DNA of 64,000 nt from positions 124,001 to 188,000 of the forward strand of contig NZ_BOMG01000024.1 of NCBI RefSeq assembly GCF_016862075.1, written 5' to 3'. Of the stretch, positions 12,901 to 27,654 are shown piece after piece (within the stretch, counting starts at the first letter, position 1; each line of letters opens with the position of its first letter). The stretch is from Actinoplanes couchii. Its GTDB lineage: Bacteria; Actinomycetota; Actinomycetes; Mycobacteriales; Micromonosporaceae. Both the position numbers and the translations under genes were made by a program. The notes under the pieces were generated by a model, which saw nothing but the letters and a program-made list of their open reading frames with translations, was not told the origin of the DNA and made no database searches.

Positions 12901-15900
12901 ACAACCCCACGGGCTCCACCAACCGCGTGGGCTCCGAAGACCCCGTAGGCTCCGACAACCGCGCGGACCCCGAAGACCCCGCGGGCTCCGCAAACCCCGC
13001 GGCCTCCGACGAAGCCACGGGCACCTCCGGGTCCAGTGACGGGTTCGCTGACTTCTCCGCCTTCACCATGGCCCAACCCTAAGTTGTCAACGAATCATTG
13101 ACAACTTAGGTTCGAAGCTAACGAGGGGAACGACTGCAATCGCCGGATGACCGCGCCCCACACCGAAACGAGGGGCGGCGGCCGACGGATCCCCGTGTAA
13201 ATCCGCCGGCCGCCCTGGGAATAAAGCCATGGAATCACAGCCCTGGGCGTGAAGCCTTGGGCCTGAAGCCCTGAGCGTGAAGGCCCGAGCGTGAAGGCCC
13301 GGGTGGGGGCTGCGTCAGGCGAAGGACGCAGACCAGATCGGGGCGAACGGGGTCGTCCGCAGTGGCATGCGTGCCTCGGCGGGAGTGCGGTCGCCCTTTC
13401 GGTTGTTGCAGCGCCCGCATGCGGCCACCGTGTTCAGCCATTCGTTGCGGCCGCCGCGGGAACGCGGCAGGACGTGGTCGATGGTGGACGCGGCGGCACC
13501 GCAGTAGGCGCATTTCCGCCCGTCCCGCACCAGCACACCGGCCCGCGACCAGCCCGGGCCCCGGCCACGCCGCCAGCGGGTGACCACGTAGGAGACCAGC
13601 CGCACGACAGTCGGCACCGGGTAGACCCCGATCCGGTCGTCCGGCTCGGCCTCGTGCACCACGGCCACCTGCCGGAAAAGCATCCGGATCGCGTGCCGGA
13701 GACTGACCCGGTGCAACGGCCCGCAGTCAGCATTGAGCACCAGCACCGCACTCATTTCGTCACCCCCCCCCGGAAAATCGTTTGCAAAAAGAGAATCCAC
13801 AGCTCAGAGGCGTTCCACCCCGCCCGGATCCGCTGAAGAAAAAATAGACAGTCCATCGACCCCGAACAACCGATTTAATGCCGCCGCACCCCGGCCGGAG
13901 CCGCAAATACACCCCTCCCGAGAAGCCAGGCTGAGGGCGGGACAGGAGGCCGGCGCCAGCGGAGGACGCGGGCCAGGCGCGGAGAACCCGGGGACGGAGG
14001 TGGGTGGTCATACGATGCCGGGCGTGACCGTCTATGACATTGCCGCTCTGTTGCCCACTGTTGATGTTCTGCGGCAGCGGTGTAAAGCGCTCGCGGTGCT
14101 GGACCTGATCGTTGGCGGTGACTACTACACCTACGACACCGCCTGGGGTGATGATGAGGCCGGGGCGATGCGTAATGGCAGCGGTGAGGAGTTCGACGTC
14201 GTCTTCACTCCCGCCGGTGTCTTCATTCGGGGCGTTTATCACGAGTCGTCGATGTTCGAGCATTCCGGTGGGAAGTTGTGGCCGGGGCTTCTCGATGGTC
14301 TTCCGCCCGAATTTGGGGACCAGGTGACCGAACCCGCTTTCACCCGGGCCGACGGCATACTGGACGCCACCTTTGTTCTGTGGCGATCAGCCGGCGACGA
14401 TGCATGGCGGGCCGGAAAGGACATCGACTTCTCGCCGGCCGATGAGGACGAAGTCAATCCGGACGGGTCCTGGCTGCTGGATGTTCTCGGGGACGACATC
14501 GCGGAGAAGTACCAGGAGTATGCCGAGGAGGTTCTCGAGGTCGAACTCCCTTTGGCCGCGATCCGGCACGTCACCACGTTCCAGCCGCTGACGGGCGCGG
14601 TGATCAGGGCTCTCGGCCCGGACTCCGATCCGGCCCGGGTCCGGGACCTAGCCGAGAAGCTCGGCTTCCCAGCCCCCGCGGAATAACGGCGGCTACCCCG
14701 GCCCCGGCGGAATGGGGGAACAGGTGGAATGGGGAACAGGTGGAACCGGTGGAACAGGGGAACAGGCGGCGGTCAGGGCCTTAGCGCGCTCCGGACCGCC
14801 ACACCCAACTGCGCCAAGCCGACCGATTGCAGGGCCAGCCACACCCCGGCCCCGGCGGTCAGGACCAGGGGCGGCCATCCGGTGTCGACCAGGGCTGACA
14901 GTGCCGCCACCAGCAGCGCGGTGATGGCGACCGAGACCCGGGTGGGGCGTTCGCCGACGGTGACGGCGCCGATGTCGGGCATGCCGGCGGTGGTGGCGCG
15001 GGCCCGCACGTATTCGTGCAGCCACCCCGCGGCCCCGGCGGTCACCGCCAGCCATCCGGGGACGCCGGCCAGCCAGAAAGCGGTCAGCCAGGCCGCTTCT
15101 CCGAGACGGTCGGCTACCGAGTCGTACACAAAACCGGCCTTGGTGATCTTGCCGGTGATGACGGCGACGGCACCGTCCAGGCCGTCGGCGACCGCGGCGA
15201 GCAGGACCAGGACGGCGCCCAGGGCCAGGCCGGGCGGCCCGAGGAGCGCCGCGAGCGGGACGGCCAGGCAGAGCAGCAGCCCGGCGACCGTCACCGCGAA
15301 CGGTGTGACCCGCCGACGACCCAGAAAACTGCCGATGATGTACGCCAACCGGATCCAGCCCCGGACCACCGCCGGCGCCTCGCGCGGGTCGAAGCCGCCG
15401 TGCAACCGGGACCAGGCGGTGGCGTACTCCTCCCAGGTCATGGTGGGAAAGCTAGACCGTGGCCGGGGCCAGCTGCTGCCAGACCTCGCGGGTGGCCGTG
15501 GACCGGTTGAGGGTGATGAAGTGGATGCCGGGCACCCCTTCGGCGAGCAACCGCGCACACATCTCGGCGCACAGCTCGATGCCGAGGGCCCGGACGGCAT
15601 CCTCGGAGACGGAGGAGACGGAGGAGGAGGCGGAGCCGCCTGCCAGCGATGAGAAGCGACGCAGCAGCGCGGGTGGGAACGGGGCGCCGGACAACTGCAC
15701 CGCCCGGTCGATGGTCGCCAGCCGGGTGACCGGCATGACCCCGGGCAGGATCGGCGTGTCGCAGCCGGCCGCGGCGACCCGGTCCCGCAGGCGCAGGTAG
15801 TCGTCGGCGTCGAAGAACATCTGGGTGATCGCGAAGTCGGCGCCGGCCCGGCATTTGCGGACGAAGTTACGGGTGTCGCTCTCCACGTCACAGGAGCGGG

Positions 15901-18900
15901 GATGTTTGTACGGGAACGCCGCCACGCCGACACTGAAGTCGCCGGATTCACGGATCAGCCGGACCAGGTCCTCGGCGTACAGCACCCCGTCGGGGTGCCG
16001 CACCCACTCGGCGCCCGGATCGCCGGGGGGATCCCCGCGTACCGCAAGAATGTTGGAGATGCCCGCGCCGGCCAGGCGCCCGATGACGTTGCGCAACTCG
16101 GCGACGGAGTGGTCGACCGCGGTGAGGTGCGCCATCGGGAGCAGGGTGGTCTCGGTGGCGACCCGCTCGGTGACCGCGACGGTGGTGTCCCGGGTGGTGC
16201 CGCCGGCCCCGTAGGTGATCGACACGAAATCGGGCCGCAGCGACTCCAGCTCTCGGATCGCCTGCCACAGCGCCTGCTCACCGGCGGGCGTCTTGGGTGG
16301 GAAGAACTCGAACGAGAACGTCGGGCCGGGCCTGCGGATCAGCTCGCCGATCGAGGGGGCGCCGGGGAGCCGGGAGGGGAGACCGAGGGACACGCTGCCA
16401 CTGTACCGAGCGGGTGATCTGGCCGAACAGGCTCGTGAGTGACCAGATAGCGTGATCGGGGTGACGATTTCCCCGCTCGAGCGTGCCGGTCTGCGGCCGC
16501 GTGTCGACAAGGCCCTCTCCGGTTTCCTCGCCACTCAGCGGACGGTTCTGCTGGAGATCGATCCGGCGCTGGCCGAGGTGGCCGACGTGGTGTCGGCGTT
16601 CGTGCTGGGTGGCGGCAAGCGGCTGCGGCCGGCGTTCGCCTACTGGGGTTTCCGGGGTGCCGGCGGGCTCGACTCGGACGAGGTGGTGGCCGCGGTCTCG
16701 GCGCTGGAGCTGGTGCAGGCGAGCGCGCTGATCCACGACGACCTGATGGACCGGTCGGACACCCGGCGCGGGGAGCCGTCGGTGCACCGCCGGTTCGAGC
16801 TGCTGCACCGCACCGAGGGCTGGCGTGGGGGTGGCGGCGCGACCGGGTTCGGGGATTCGGCGGCGGTGCTGCTCGGTGACCTGTCGCTGGTCTGGTCGGA
16901 CGAGATGCTGCACACGTCCGGGATGGGCCTGGCCGAGCTGGGGCGGGCGCGGGCGGTCTTCGACCGGATGCGGACCGAGGTGACCGTCGGGCAGTACCTG
17001 GACGTGCACACCCAGGCGACCGGCAACACGTCGCTGGAGCGGGCCGGGAAGGTGGCCCGGTTCAAGTCGGCGAAGTACACGATCGAGCGCCCGTTGCTGC
17101 TGGGCGCGGCTCTGGCCGGCGCCGGGCCGGAGATCTTCGCGTCGTACGCCGCGTTCGGTCTGCCGTTGGGTGAGGCGTTCCAGACCCGCGACGACGTGCT
17201 CGGCGTGTTCGGGGATCCGGAGCGGACCGGCAAGCCGGCCGGTGACGACCTGCGCGAGGGCAAGCGCACCTATCTGGTGGCGTCGGCGTTCGAGCGTCTG
17301 GACGAGGCGGGCCGGGCCGAGCTGGACGCGGCGCTGGGCTCGCCGGAGCTGGACGACGCCGGGGTGGAGCGGTTGCGGGCGGTGATCCGGGAGTCGGGCG
17401 CGCTGGACGCGACGGAGAGCCGGATCGAGACGCTGACCGGGGAGGCGCTGACCGCGCTGGCCGGGGCCGCGATCGAGGACGAGGCCCGGTCGGTGCTGCG
17501 GGAGCTGGCGGACGCGGCCACCCGTCGGTCGGTCTGACGGGTGACCGCGTTCTCCGGCTAGAAGCCGAGGGCCTGGGCCCGTCGTTTGACCTCGCGCGCC
17601 CGGTCGCCGCCGAGGGCGATCGCGGCGTTGCCGCCGAGGGTCTCGTCGGGTTCGTAGAGCCACCCGACGGCCTCTTCGTCGTTGTACCCGGCGTCATGGA
17701 GCACGGTGAGGACGCCGGGCAGGTGCTTGAGCACGATGGAGTTGGCCACTAGTTCGGCGGGCACCACACGGATGCCGTCTCGGCGGACCGCGAGCAGCGC
17801 GCGCTCGCGGATCAACTGGTGCACCTTGGTGATCGGCACACCGAGTTTTTCGGAGACGTCCGGCAGGGTGATCCAGCCTGCCGGGCCGGGGATTACGGGA
17901 TCGGTCACCCGTACAGCCTGCCAGACCAGATCGGAGATCCGTTGATGAGCCTGTGGGACAGCGTCCGGGGCGAGGTGGCGGGGGCCTGGCGTTCGCTGCG
18001 CTACGACCTGGGGCGGCCGCCCGCCGGGCCGTCGGATCCGCGGCCGGACGTCACCTTCACGGGGATGAACACCTTTCCGGGTTCGCTGGTCTCCCTCCCG
18101 GTCGCCGAGCCGCACGACGACGACCCCGCACCACCGCGGCGATTCGTCGCGGTTGCCGCCTTCTGCGCACTCGGCCTGGGCGGGGCGGCCGGCTCCTATC
18201 TGGTCGCCACGACGACGTTCGCCGGGCGGATGACCGATCCGGTGCCGATCGCGGCGCCCGTTTCCGATCATCCGGTGGAGGTCGCCGAGGAGGACGCCGG
18301 GATGGGTTCGGCACCGCCCCGGCAGCGGCGGCACCGCACGGTCCGCCCGGCACCCGAGGTCCCCGTCACCACCCGGCCGACACCCACCCCCACCAGCGAA
18401 AAAACCACGATCAGCGATTTCCGTACGCCGGAGAAGGCGCGCCCCGCACCGGACGAATCGGACTGCGACTGTGAAACCCCGCCGGTGCCGACACCGACCG
18501 CTCCGTCGCCCTCGGACAGTGCCGGGCCGTCCCCGGAACCGGACGATCCGGAACCGAGCGCGAGCGAGCCGTCACCCTCCACGAACAGTGACCGCCGTCA
18601 CCGCTGGGCAAAGCCGGAAATTTCCTTTATGTGAATAGCTTCCACGTCAATCAGTGCAGGTCACAAGCGTTTGGGTACCCGTTTGGACTCAGCTGTGACA
18701 TCCTGGGTCACCCTCACTGGAAAGACACATACACTTCACGCCGATGGACACCACAGTCGCCGATACGTTGATCGGCACAACGATTGACGGGCGCTACCGG
18801 ATCACCGGTCGCGTCGCCCGTGGTGGCATGGCGACCGTCTACCGGGCCACCGACGAGCGGCTTGAGCGCACCGTCGCGCTGAAGATAATCCACCCGGCGC

Positions 18901-21900
18901 AGGCAACGAACGTCCACTTCGTCGACCGTTTCACCGACGAGGCCAAGACGATCGCCCGCCTGGCTCACCCGAACGTCGTAGCCGTCTACGACCAGGGTCG
19001 CCATCAGGGGCTCCCCTATCTGGTGATGGAGTTCGTGCAGGGCAAGACCCTGCGTGAGCTGCTCAGCCAGCGCAACCGGCTGACCCCGGTGGAAGCCCTG
19101 GCGATCATGGAGCAGATGCTGGCCGCGATCGCCGCCGCACACCGGGCCGGCCTGGTGCACCGCGACGTCAAACCGGAGAACGTGCTGGTCGCCGAGGCGC
19201 CCAGCGGCGGCTCCGCGGACCTGGTCGACGCGGTGGTCAAGGTCGCCGACTTCGGTCTGGCCCGGGCCATCGAGGCGAGCACCGTCGACGACTCCGGTCA
19301 GCTCATGGCGACCGTGGCGTACGTGGCTCCGGAGCTGGTGCAGACCGGTCAGGCGGACGCCCGCACCGACGTCTACTCGGCCGGTGTCGTGCTCTTCGAG
19401 ATGCTGACCGGCAAGGTGCCGTACGACGGGAACGAGCCGATCGAAGTGGCGTGGCAGCACGTCGACAACGACGTACCGCCGCCGTCCCGGTTCGTCCCCG
19501 GCACTCCGCAGGTGATGGACAACCTGGTCACGCGCGCCACCCGCCGCGACCCGTCGGCCCGGCCGACCGACGCCGGCGGCCTGCTGTCCGAGGTGCAGAG
19601 CGCCCGGGACGGCATCGGCGTCAGCCACGTGGAGACGGCCCTGCTCCGGCAGGTCCCGCCCGGCCCCCGCAGCGCCGACGCGACCCGGCTCGTCCCGGCC
19701 GTACCGGCGAACGACGCCACCGCCCTGGTGCCGCCGGTCCCGGCCGGCACCGCCTACCAGGCCTCCCACCGGCCCAACTGGGCCCGCCTCCCGGAGCAGG
19801 GCGGCCGTGCCCCGAGCCAGCCGCACCGCCGCTCCGCCGCACCGCCGCCCGGGGCCGCCGGCTTCTTCGGCGACCGCCGCCGGGTCATGCTGACCGCACT
19901 GGTCGCCGTGATGGCCCTGGTCATCCTGGGCAGCACCTGGTGGGTGACGCTCGGGCGGTACACCGAGGCGCCCCGGCTGCTCACCATGAGCCAGGACGCC
20001 GCGAAGACCGCGGCCGAGGCACAGGGCTTCACGTTGTACGTCGCCGACGGGGTCTACAGCGACCAGGTGGCGAAGGGTTCCGTGGTGACACAGAACCCCG
20101 GCCCGGCCGAGAAGATCATCAAGGGCGACCCGATCACGGTGAACCTGTCGCTCGGCCCCGAGGTGCACCCGGTGCCGCAGCTGGAGGGCCAGGAGCTGGC
20201 CTTCTCGAAAGCCACCCTGGAAGGCCTGAAACTCAAGGTCAAGCAGGGCAAGGCGGTCTACAGCGACACCGCGCCCGCGGGCGTCGTGGTCTCCACCGAC
20301 CCGAAGGCCGGCACCGAGCTGAAACCCGGCGAGACCGTCACGCTGGTGCTGAGCAAGGGCAAGCCGCCGATCACCGTGCCCGACGTGGTCGGGAAGAACA
20401 TCAACGAGGCCCGGCAGCTCCTCGGGCAGGCCGGCCTCAGCGCCGCCGAGGAGTACGAGGAGAGCACCAAGCCGGCCGACGAGGTTCTCAGCCAGACACC
20501 GAAGGCGGGCACCGGGGCGGAGAAGAGCACCCAGGTCACCCTCAAGGTCAGCAAGGGTCCGCAACAGATCACCCTGCCCGACGTGACGAACCAGCGGTGC
20601 CAGGACGCAGCCGCGCAACTCCAGCAACAGGGACTCCAGGTGCAGCTGAACGGTGATCAGAACCAGACCGCGCGGCAGATGAACCCGCCGCCGGGCTCGC
20701 AGGTCCCGCCGGGCAGCACCGTCCAGCTGGTCTGCTTCCTGTGACGGTGCACCGGATCGGCTCACACACCAAGACGTCGGGAGGGCTGGCCAAGGCGGCC
20801 CTCCCCTACGTCGACGCCGCGGGTTCGGAGACCCTTCAGGTGTACGTCTCCAACTCCCGTGGCTGGGCCCTGCCCGCCGGCGACCCGAAGCAGGACACCC
20901 TGTTCCGGGACGGCATCGGCGAACGGGATCTGCCCGCGTACATCCACGCCTCCCTGCTCGTGAACCTCGGCTCACCGACCGCGCTGACGGTCGAGCGCTC
21001 GCTCGCCACCCTGGAACACGCCCTGCTGCGCGGGAAGGCGATCGGCGCGACCGCGGTCGTCTACCACGCGGGCAGTTCGGTCGACGAGGAGCACGCCGAG
21101 AAGGCCATGCACCAGCTGCACGAACAGCTGCTGCCGCTGCTCGACCGGGCGGCCGCCGATGGGCTGCCGAAACTGCTGGTGGAGCCGAGCGCCGGTGGTG
21201 GGCGCAGCCTGGCATCCAAGGTGCAGGACCTGACCGCCTACCTGGCCGCCGTCGACCAGCACCCGTGGCTGGGCGTCTGCTTCGACACCTGTCACGCCTG
21301 GGCGGCCGGGCACGACCTGGCCACTCCCGGCGGGATGACGGCCACCCTGGACGAGCTGGTCGCCGCCACCGGGCCGGGGCGGCTCCAGCTGATCCACGCC
21401 AACGACTCGAAGGACGAGTGCGGATCCACCCGGGACCGGCACGAGACGATCGGCAAGGGGAAGATCGGTTCGGCGCCGTTCGCGGAACTGTTCCGCCATC
21501 CGGCGGCTGCCGGGGTGCCGATCATCGTGGAGACCCCGTCCGTGGAGCACGAGGGGCACGCGGCGGACATCGCCCTGCTCAAGGGGCTTCGAGAAGATCG
21601 CTGAGCCGGGCGGCCGGGCCTTCTGAGCCGGCTGCCCGCAGCAGTTCCACCCGGTGCACCAGTCTCGGGACCGGGATGCCGCGTACCGGCAGATCGGATT
21701 TTTGGGCTTTCGTGTTTTCCGGGATTCTGGTGGGCAGCAGCGCCAGGCCGTGACCGGAACCGATCAGGCCGGTCAGCACCGTCACGTCGGTGCCGTCGTA
21801 GCGCAGACCGGCCCGCGGGCCGTCGATCGGCAGCCGGGACAGCGGGGTCACCGCGGGGGCGTCGATCCAGTACGCGTCGGCCAGATCGGCCAGGTCCACA

Positions 21901-24900
21901 CTCGGGCGCCCGGTGAGCGGATGCCCGGCCGGGACCGCCACCACCGCGCCGTCCTCGGCCACCCCGATCGCGCCCGCCTCCGGGAGCGGCAGCGGGTCGC
22001 TGGGCGCCACGAAACCGTCCACCAGGCCCACGTCGATCTCGCCGGTGGCGACCGCGCCGGCGATCCGGTCCCGGTCGGCGACCAGCACCCGGCTGCTCAG
22101 CCGGGCCGACTCGGCACGGATCCGGGCCAGGGCCGCCGAGATCCGCGGCGACCAGGCCAGCGGGGTGAGCCCGACGGTCAGCCGGCCGGGCGGGACGGTC
22201 GCCCGGGCCACGTCGGCACGGGCCGCGGCCAGCCGGGCCAGCAGCTGCGTGGCGTGCCGGTGCAGGCGCTCGCCGGCCGGGGTGAGGGCGACCGGGCGGC
22301 GGGTCAGCAGCGGCGTGCCCAGGTCGGTCTCCAGCGCGGCGATCTGCTGGGAGACCGCCGACTGGGTGAAGCTGAGGCGCTGGGCGGCCGCCGAGAACGA
22401 GCCGGTCTCGGCGACGGCCACGAAGGTGCGCAGCAGATACGAATCCACATCAGCGATGCTAATCCGGCCAGTAGCAATCATCGTTGGACCTGATCTCACT
22501 CCGGCGGGAGAGTGGATCCATGAAGAGAATCGCCCTGGTCGGAGACCGGTCACCGTCGGTCCGGGCCCATCTCCGCATTCCCGCCGTGCTCGACGTCCTC
22601 CGGGAGGAGGCAGACCTCGACGTCTACTGGATCCCGACGCCGGCCGCCCGTGATCCCGACTCGCTGCGCGGGTTCGACGGGATCTGGCTGGTGCCCGGCA
22701 GTCCCTACCGCGACGCCGAGGGCGGGATCACCGCGGCCCGGGTGGCCCGCACCGAGGGCATTCCGTTCCTGGGCACGTGCGGCGGTTTCCAGCACGCCAT
22801 GCTGGAGTTCGCCCGCGACGTGTGCGGTTTCGGCAACGCCCAGCACGCGGAGTATGCCGCTGACGATCCGCACGAGGAGGAGAGCGAGGAGAACGACCTG
22901 ATCGTCGAGCTGTCCTGTTCGCTCGCCGGGCACGAGGCGGCTGTCGACCTGACGTTCGGGTCGCTGATCGAGCGGCTGCTGGGGGCCTCCCGGACGGTGG
23001 AGCGCTACCGCTGTTCCTATGGCCTGTCGGAGTCGCATCTGGACCTGCTCACCGAGCACGGCATGCGGTTCACCGGCCGGGACCAGAGCGGCGCGGTCCG
23101 GGCCGCCGAGCTGCCGGACCACCCGTTCTACTTGGCCACGCTCTTCCAGCCGGAGCTGTCCGGCGACGGCACCGACCCACACCCGATCATCCGGGGCTTC
23201 GTCCGAGCCGTCACCGACCGCCCAGCCCTCAAGCCCCACCCCCACGACGGCGGCGAAGGCGGATCGGTCGCCGCATAGAAGAGTCCTGTCACGCGCAATC
23301 TGGCCTCAGCGCCGGGCGATATCCGACGTCGGCCCATCGCCTTCGGCCGGGCCCAACGCGCCGGCCCATCGCGCCTTCGGCCGGGCCCAACGCAAGAAGC
23401 AGCAGAAACGAGTCACCGAGACGTTCCCGCCGACGCGCTCGAGCGGGCCGCGCAGCCGTCGGCCAGAGGCTGGTCGGGGTAGGCCGGGACGAGGCCGGTA
23501 GAGATCCTTGCCGAAGGCGGGTGGTCGTCCGCCTCCGAAGCCTCTGGCCCTGCGGTGGGAGTCCTCGCCGGCCTTGCTCGGGATGCATTCCTGATCCCGC
23601 GTGAGCGGCGGTCACGATCAGCGTCGGTACCTTCTGGCTCTACTTGTTCCGACCACGGACGTTGGTGACACGGCGGCGTTCCAGGAATAGGTGAGGACCT
23701 CCAGGCGAGATGGAGCTTGTCGAGAGTTCCGTTTCGCCCTGAAGGTCCTCCATGCCCCACGTCAAGCCTCGCTGGCTGAACGCGGCCGTTGCGGTCAGCC
23801 CGACCACCGCAAAACGCTGGGCCGACCGCTACCGGGCGCTATCGACAGCTACCGGGCGCAAGGCGTGAGGGGCGTGGCCGACCGGTCCAGCCGGCCACAC
23901 ACCGGCACGAAACGCACACCCCGCACGATCGAACGCAAGGTCCTGCACCTGCGCCGCGCTGGCGCCGCCCGTCTGTCCCACCTCGACAGAACCACTGCCG
24001 AGCCGATCCGCCGCTACGAACATCCGACACCCGGCGACCTGATCCACGTCGCCATCAAAGAAACTCGGCACCATCCCCGACGGTGGCGGCCACCGCACCC
24101 AAGGCCGCCACCAGGGAAAACTCCACCGCAACGCCGCACCTGGGCACGCCTCCGACCTGGGCGTCCGCGCGACGAAAACCTGCCCTACCGACCACAGACC
24201 AATTGCGAGGCTGGGTGGGTGCTCTTCCGGGTCGGTCTGACTCCTGAACCAACCGGTGCCGTCGTGTTGCCGGCGCTGGAACAGGCCTTGGGCGGTCTGC
24301 CGAGGCCTGTACACGGCCGGGACATCACGCCGTTACCCGCGCCCACCCGCGGCCATCGCCGCCGCCGCTGAAACACGCCTCAGAGGCCCGTGGGCGGTCG
24401 TCGGCCGCGGGCGCGGGCGCGGTTTCGGCTCAGTGTTCAGGTGTTCGGCGATCAGGTGTTCAGGTGTTCAGCAGGTCGCTGAGTACCTCGATGGCCTGGT
24501 CCATGGCCTCGTCGTCCAGGTCCAGGTGGGTTACCAGGCGGGCGGTCTGCGGGAGCATCGCGGCTATCAGGACGCCGCGTTCCGCGGCCCGGGCTGCCAG
24601 GGTCGGCGCGTCCAGGTCGTGTTTTGACAAGTCCAGGGGGACCAGGTTGGTGCGGACCCGCTCCGGGTCGATCACGCCGAACGGGGCCAGGGCCTCGGCG
24701 ATGATGCGGGCCCGCTCGTGGTCCTCGGTCAGACGCTGGAGCTGGTGGTCCAGGGCGTAACGGCCGGCCGCGGCCAGGATGCCCACCTGGCGCATGCCGC
24801 CGCCCAGCCGCTTGCGGATCACCCGGGCCCTGGCGATCTTCTCCCGGCTGCCGACGATCAGGGAACCGACCGGAGCGCCGAGTCCTTTGGAGAGGCAGAC

Positions 24901-25477
24901 GGAGAGGGTGTCGAAAAGAGCGCCGTACTCGGCGAGGGTCACCCCGTCGGCGATGTGTGCGTGCCAGATCCGGGCGCCGTCGCAGTGCAGGGCGATCGCG
25001 TGTTTGTCGGCGACGGCCCGCAGGTGCTTGATGGTGGCGAGCGGGACGACCCCGCCGCCACCCAGGTTGTGGGTCTGCTCGACGGCGATCGCCGCGGTCG
25101 GCACCGAGGGGTAACCGGCCGGGCGGATCATCCCGGCGATCACCTCGACGTCGATGGCGGCGCCGTCCGGCTGCCAGGTGCGGGTGGAGATGCCACCCAG
25201 CATCGCGGCGGCGCCCACCTCGTAGGTGACGACGTGGGCGTCGGCGCCGGCCAGCAGCTCGCCGCCGGGCGGGACGACGAGCTGCAGCGCGATCTGGTTG
25301 GCCATCGTGCCGGACGGGGCGAAGAGCGCCGCCTCGTGCCCGAAGAGACCCGCCACGTGGGCCTCGAGCGCGTTGACCGTCGGGTCGTCACCGAAGACGT
25401 CGTCGCCGACGGCTGCTTTGGCCATCGCCTCACGCATCCCGGCGGTCGGCCGGGTGACGGTGTCCGACCGCAGGTCA

Positions 25478-26938
<1,461 letters not shown>

Positions 26939-27618
26939 TCAGTGATTACAGGTTGCCCTTGATGGCGGTGATCAGCTCGCCGTTGGTGGTGTCACCGGAC
27001 AGTTCCCAGAAGAACGCTCCGCCGAGACCCTGGTTCTTGGCGTAGGTCATCTTGCCGGCGATCGTCGACGGGGTGTCGTAGCTCCACCAGTTGTTGCCGC
27101 AGTACGCGTAGGCGGTTCCGCCGACCGTACCGGTGGCCGGGCACTTGGTCTTGAGGACCTTGTAGTCCTCGATGCCGGGCTCGTAGGTGCCGGTGGCCGC
27201 GCCGCTCGCGCTGCCACCCGGGGCGGCCTGGGAGACACCGGTCCAGCCGCGGCCGTAGAAGCCGATGCCGAGCAGGATCTTGCTGGCCGGGACGCCCTTG
27301 CTCTTCAGCTTCTGGATCGCCGCGTCGGAGTTGAAGCCGGCCTGCGGGATGCCGGTGTAGGAGTTCAGCGGCGAGTGCGGGGCGGTCGGGCCCTGCGCGG
27401 CGAAGGCGCCGAAGTAGTCGTACGTCATCGGGAAGACCTTGTCGAGCTTCGCGATGCCGGTGGCGTAGTCGGCCACGTCGAGCTTGCCGCCGTTGCTGCC
27501 GTCGGCGGTGATCGCCGAGGTGATCAGGTTGTTGCTGCCGAACCTGGTGCGCAGCGCCGAGATGACGTTGGCGTACGCGGCCGGGCCGCTGGCGTCACAG
27601 CTGAGGCCACAGGCGTTC

Positions 27619-27654
<36 letters not shown>
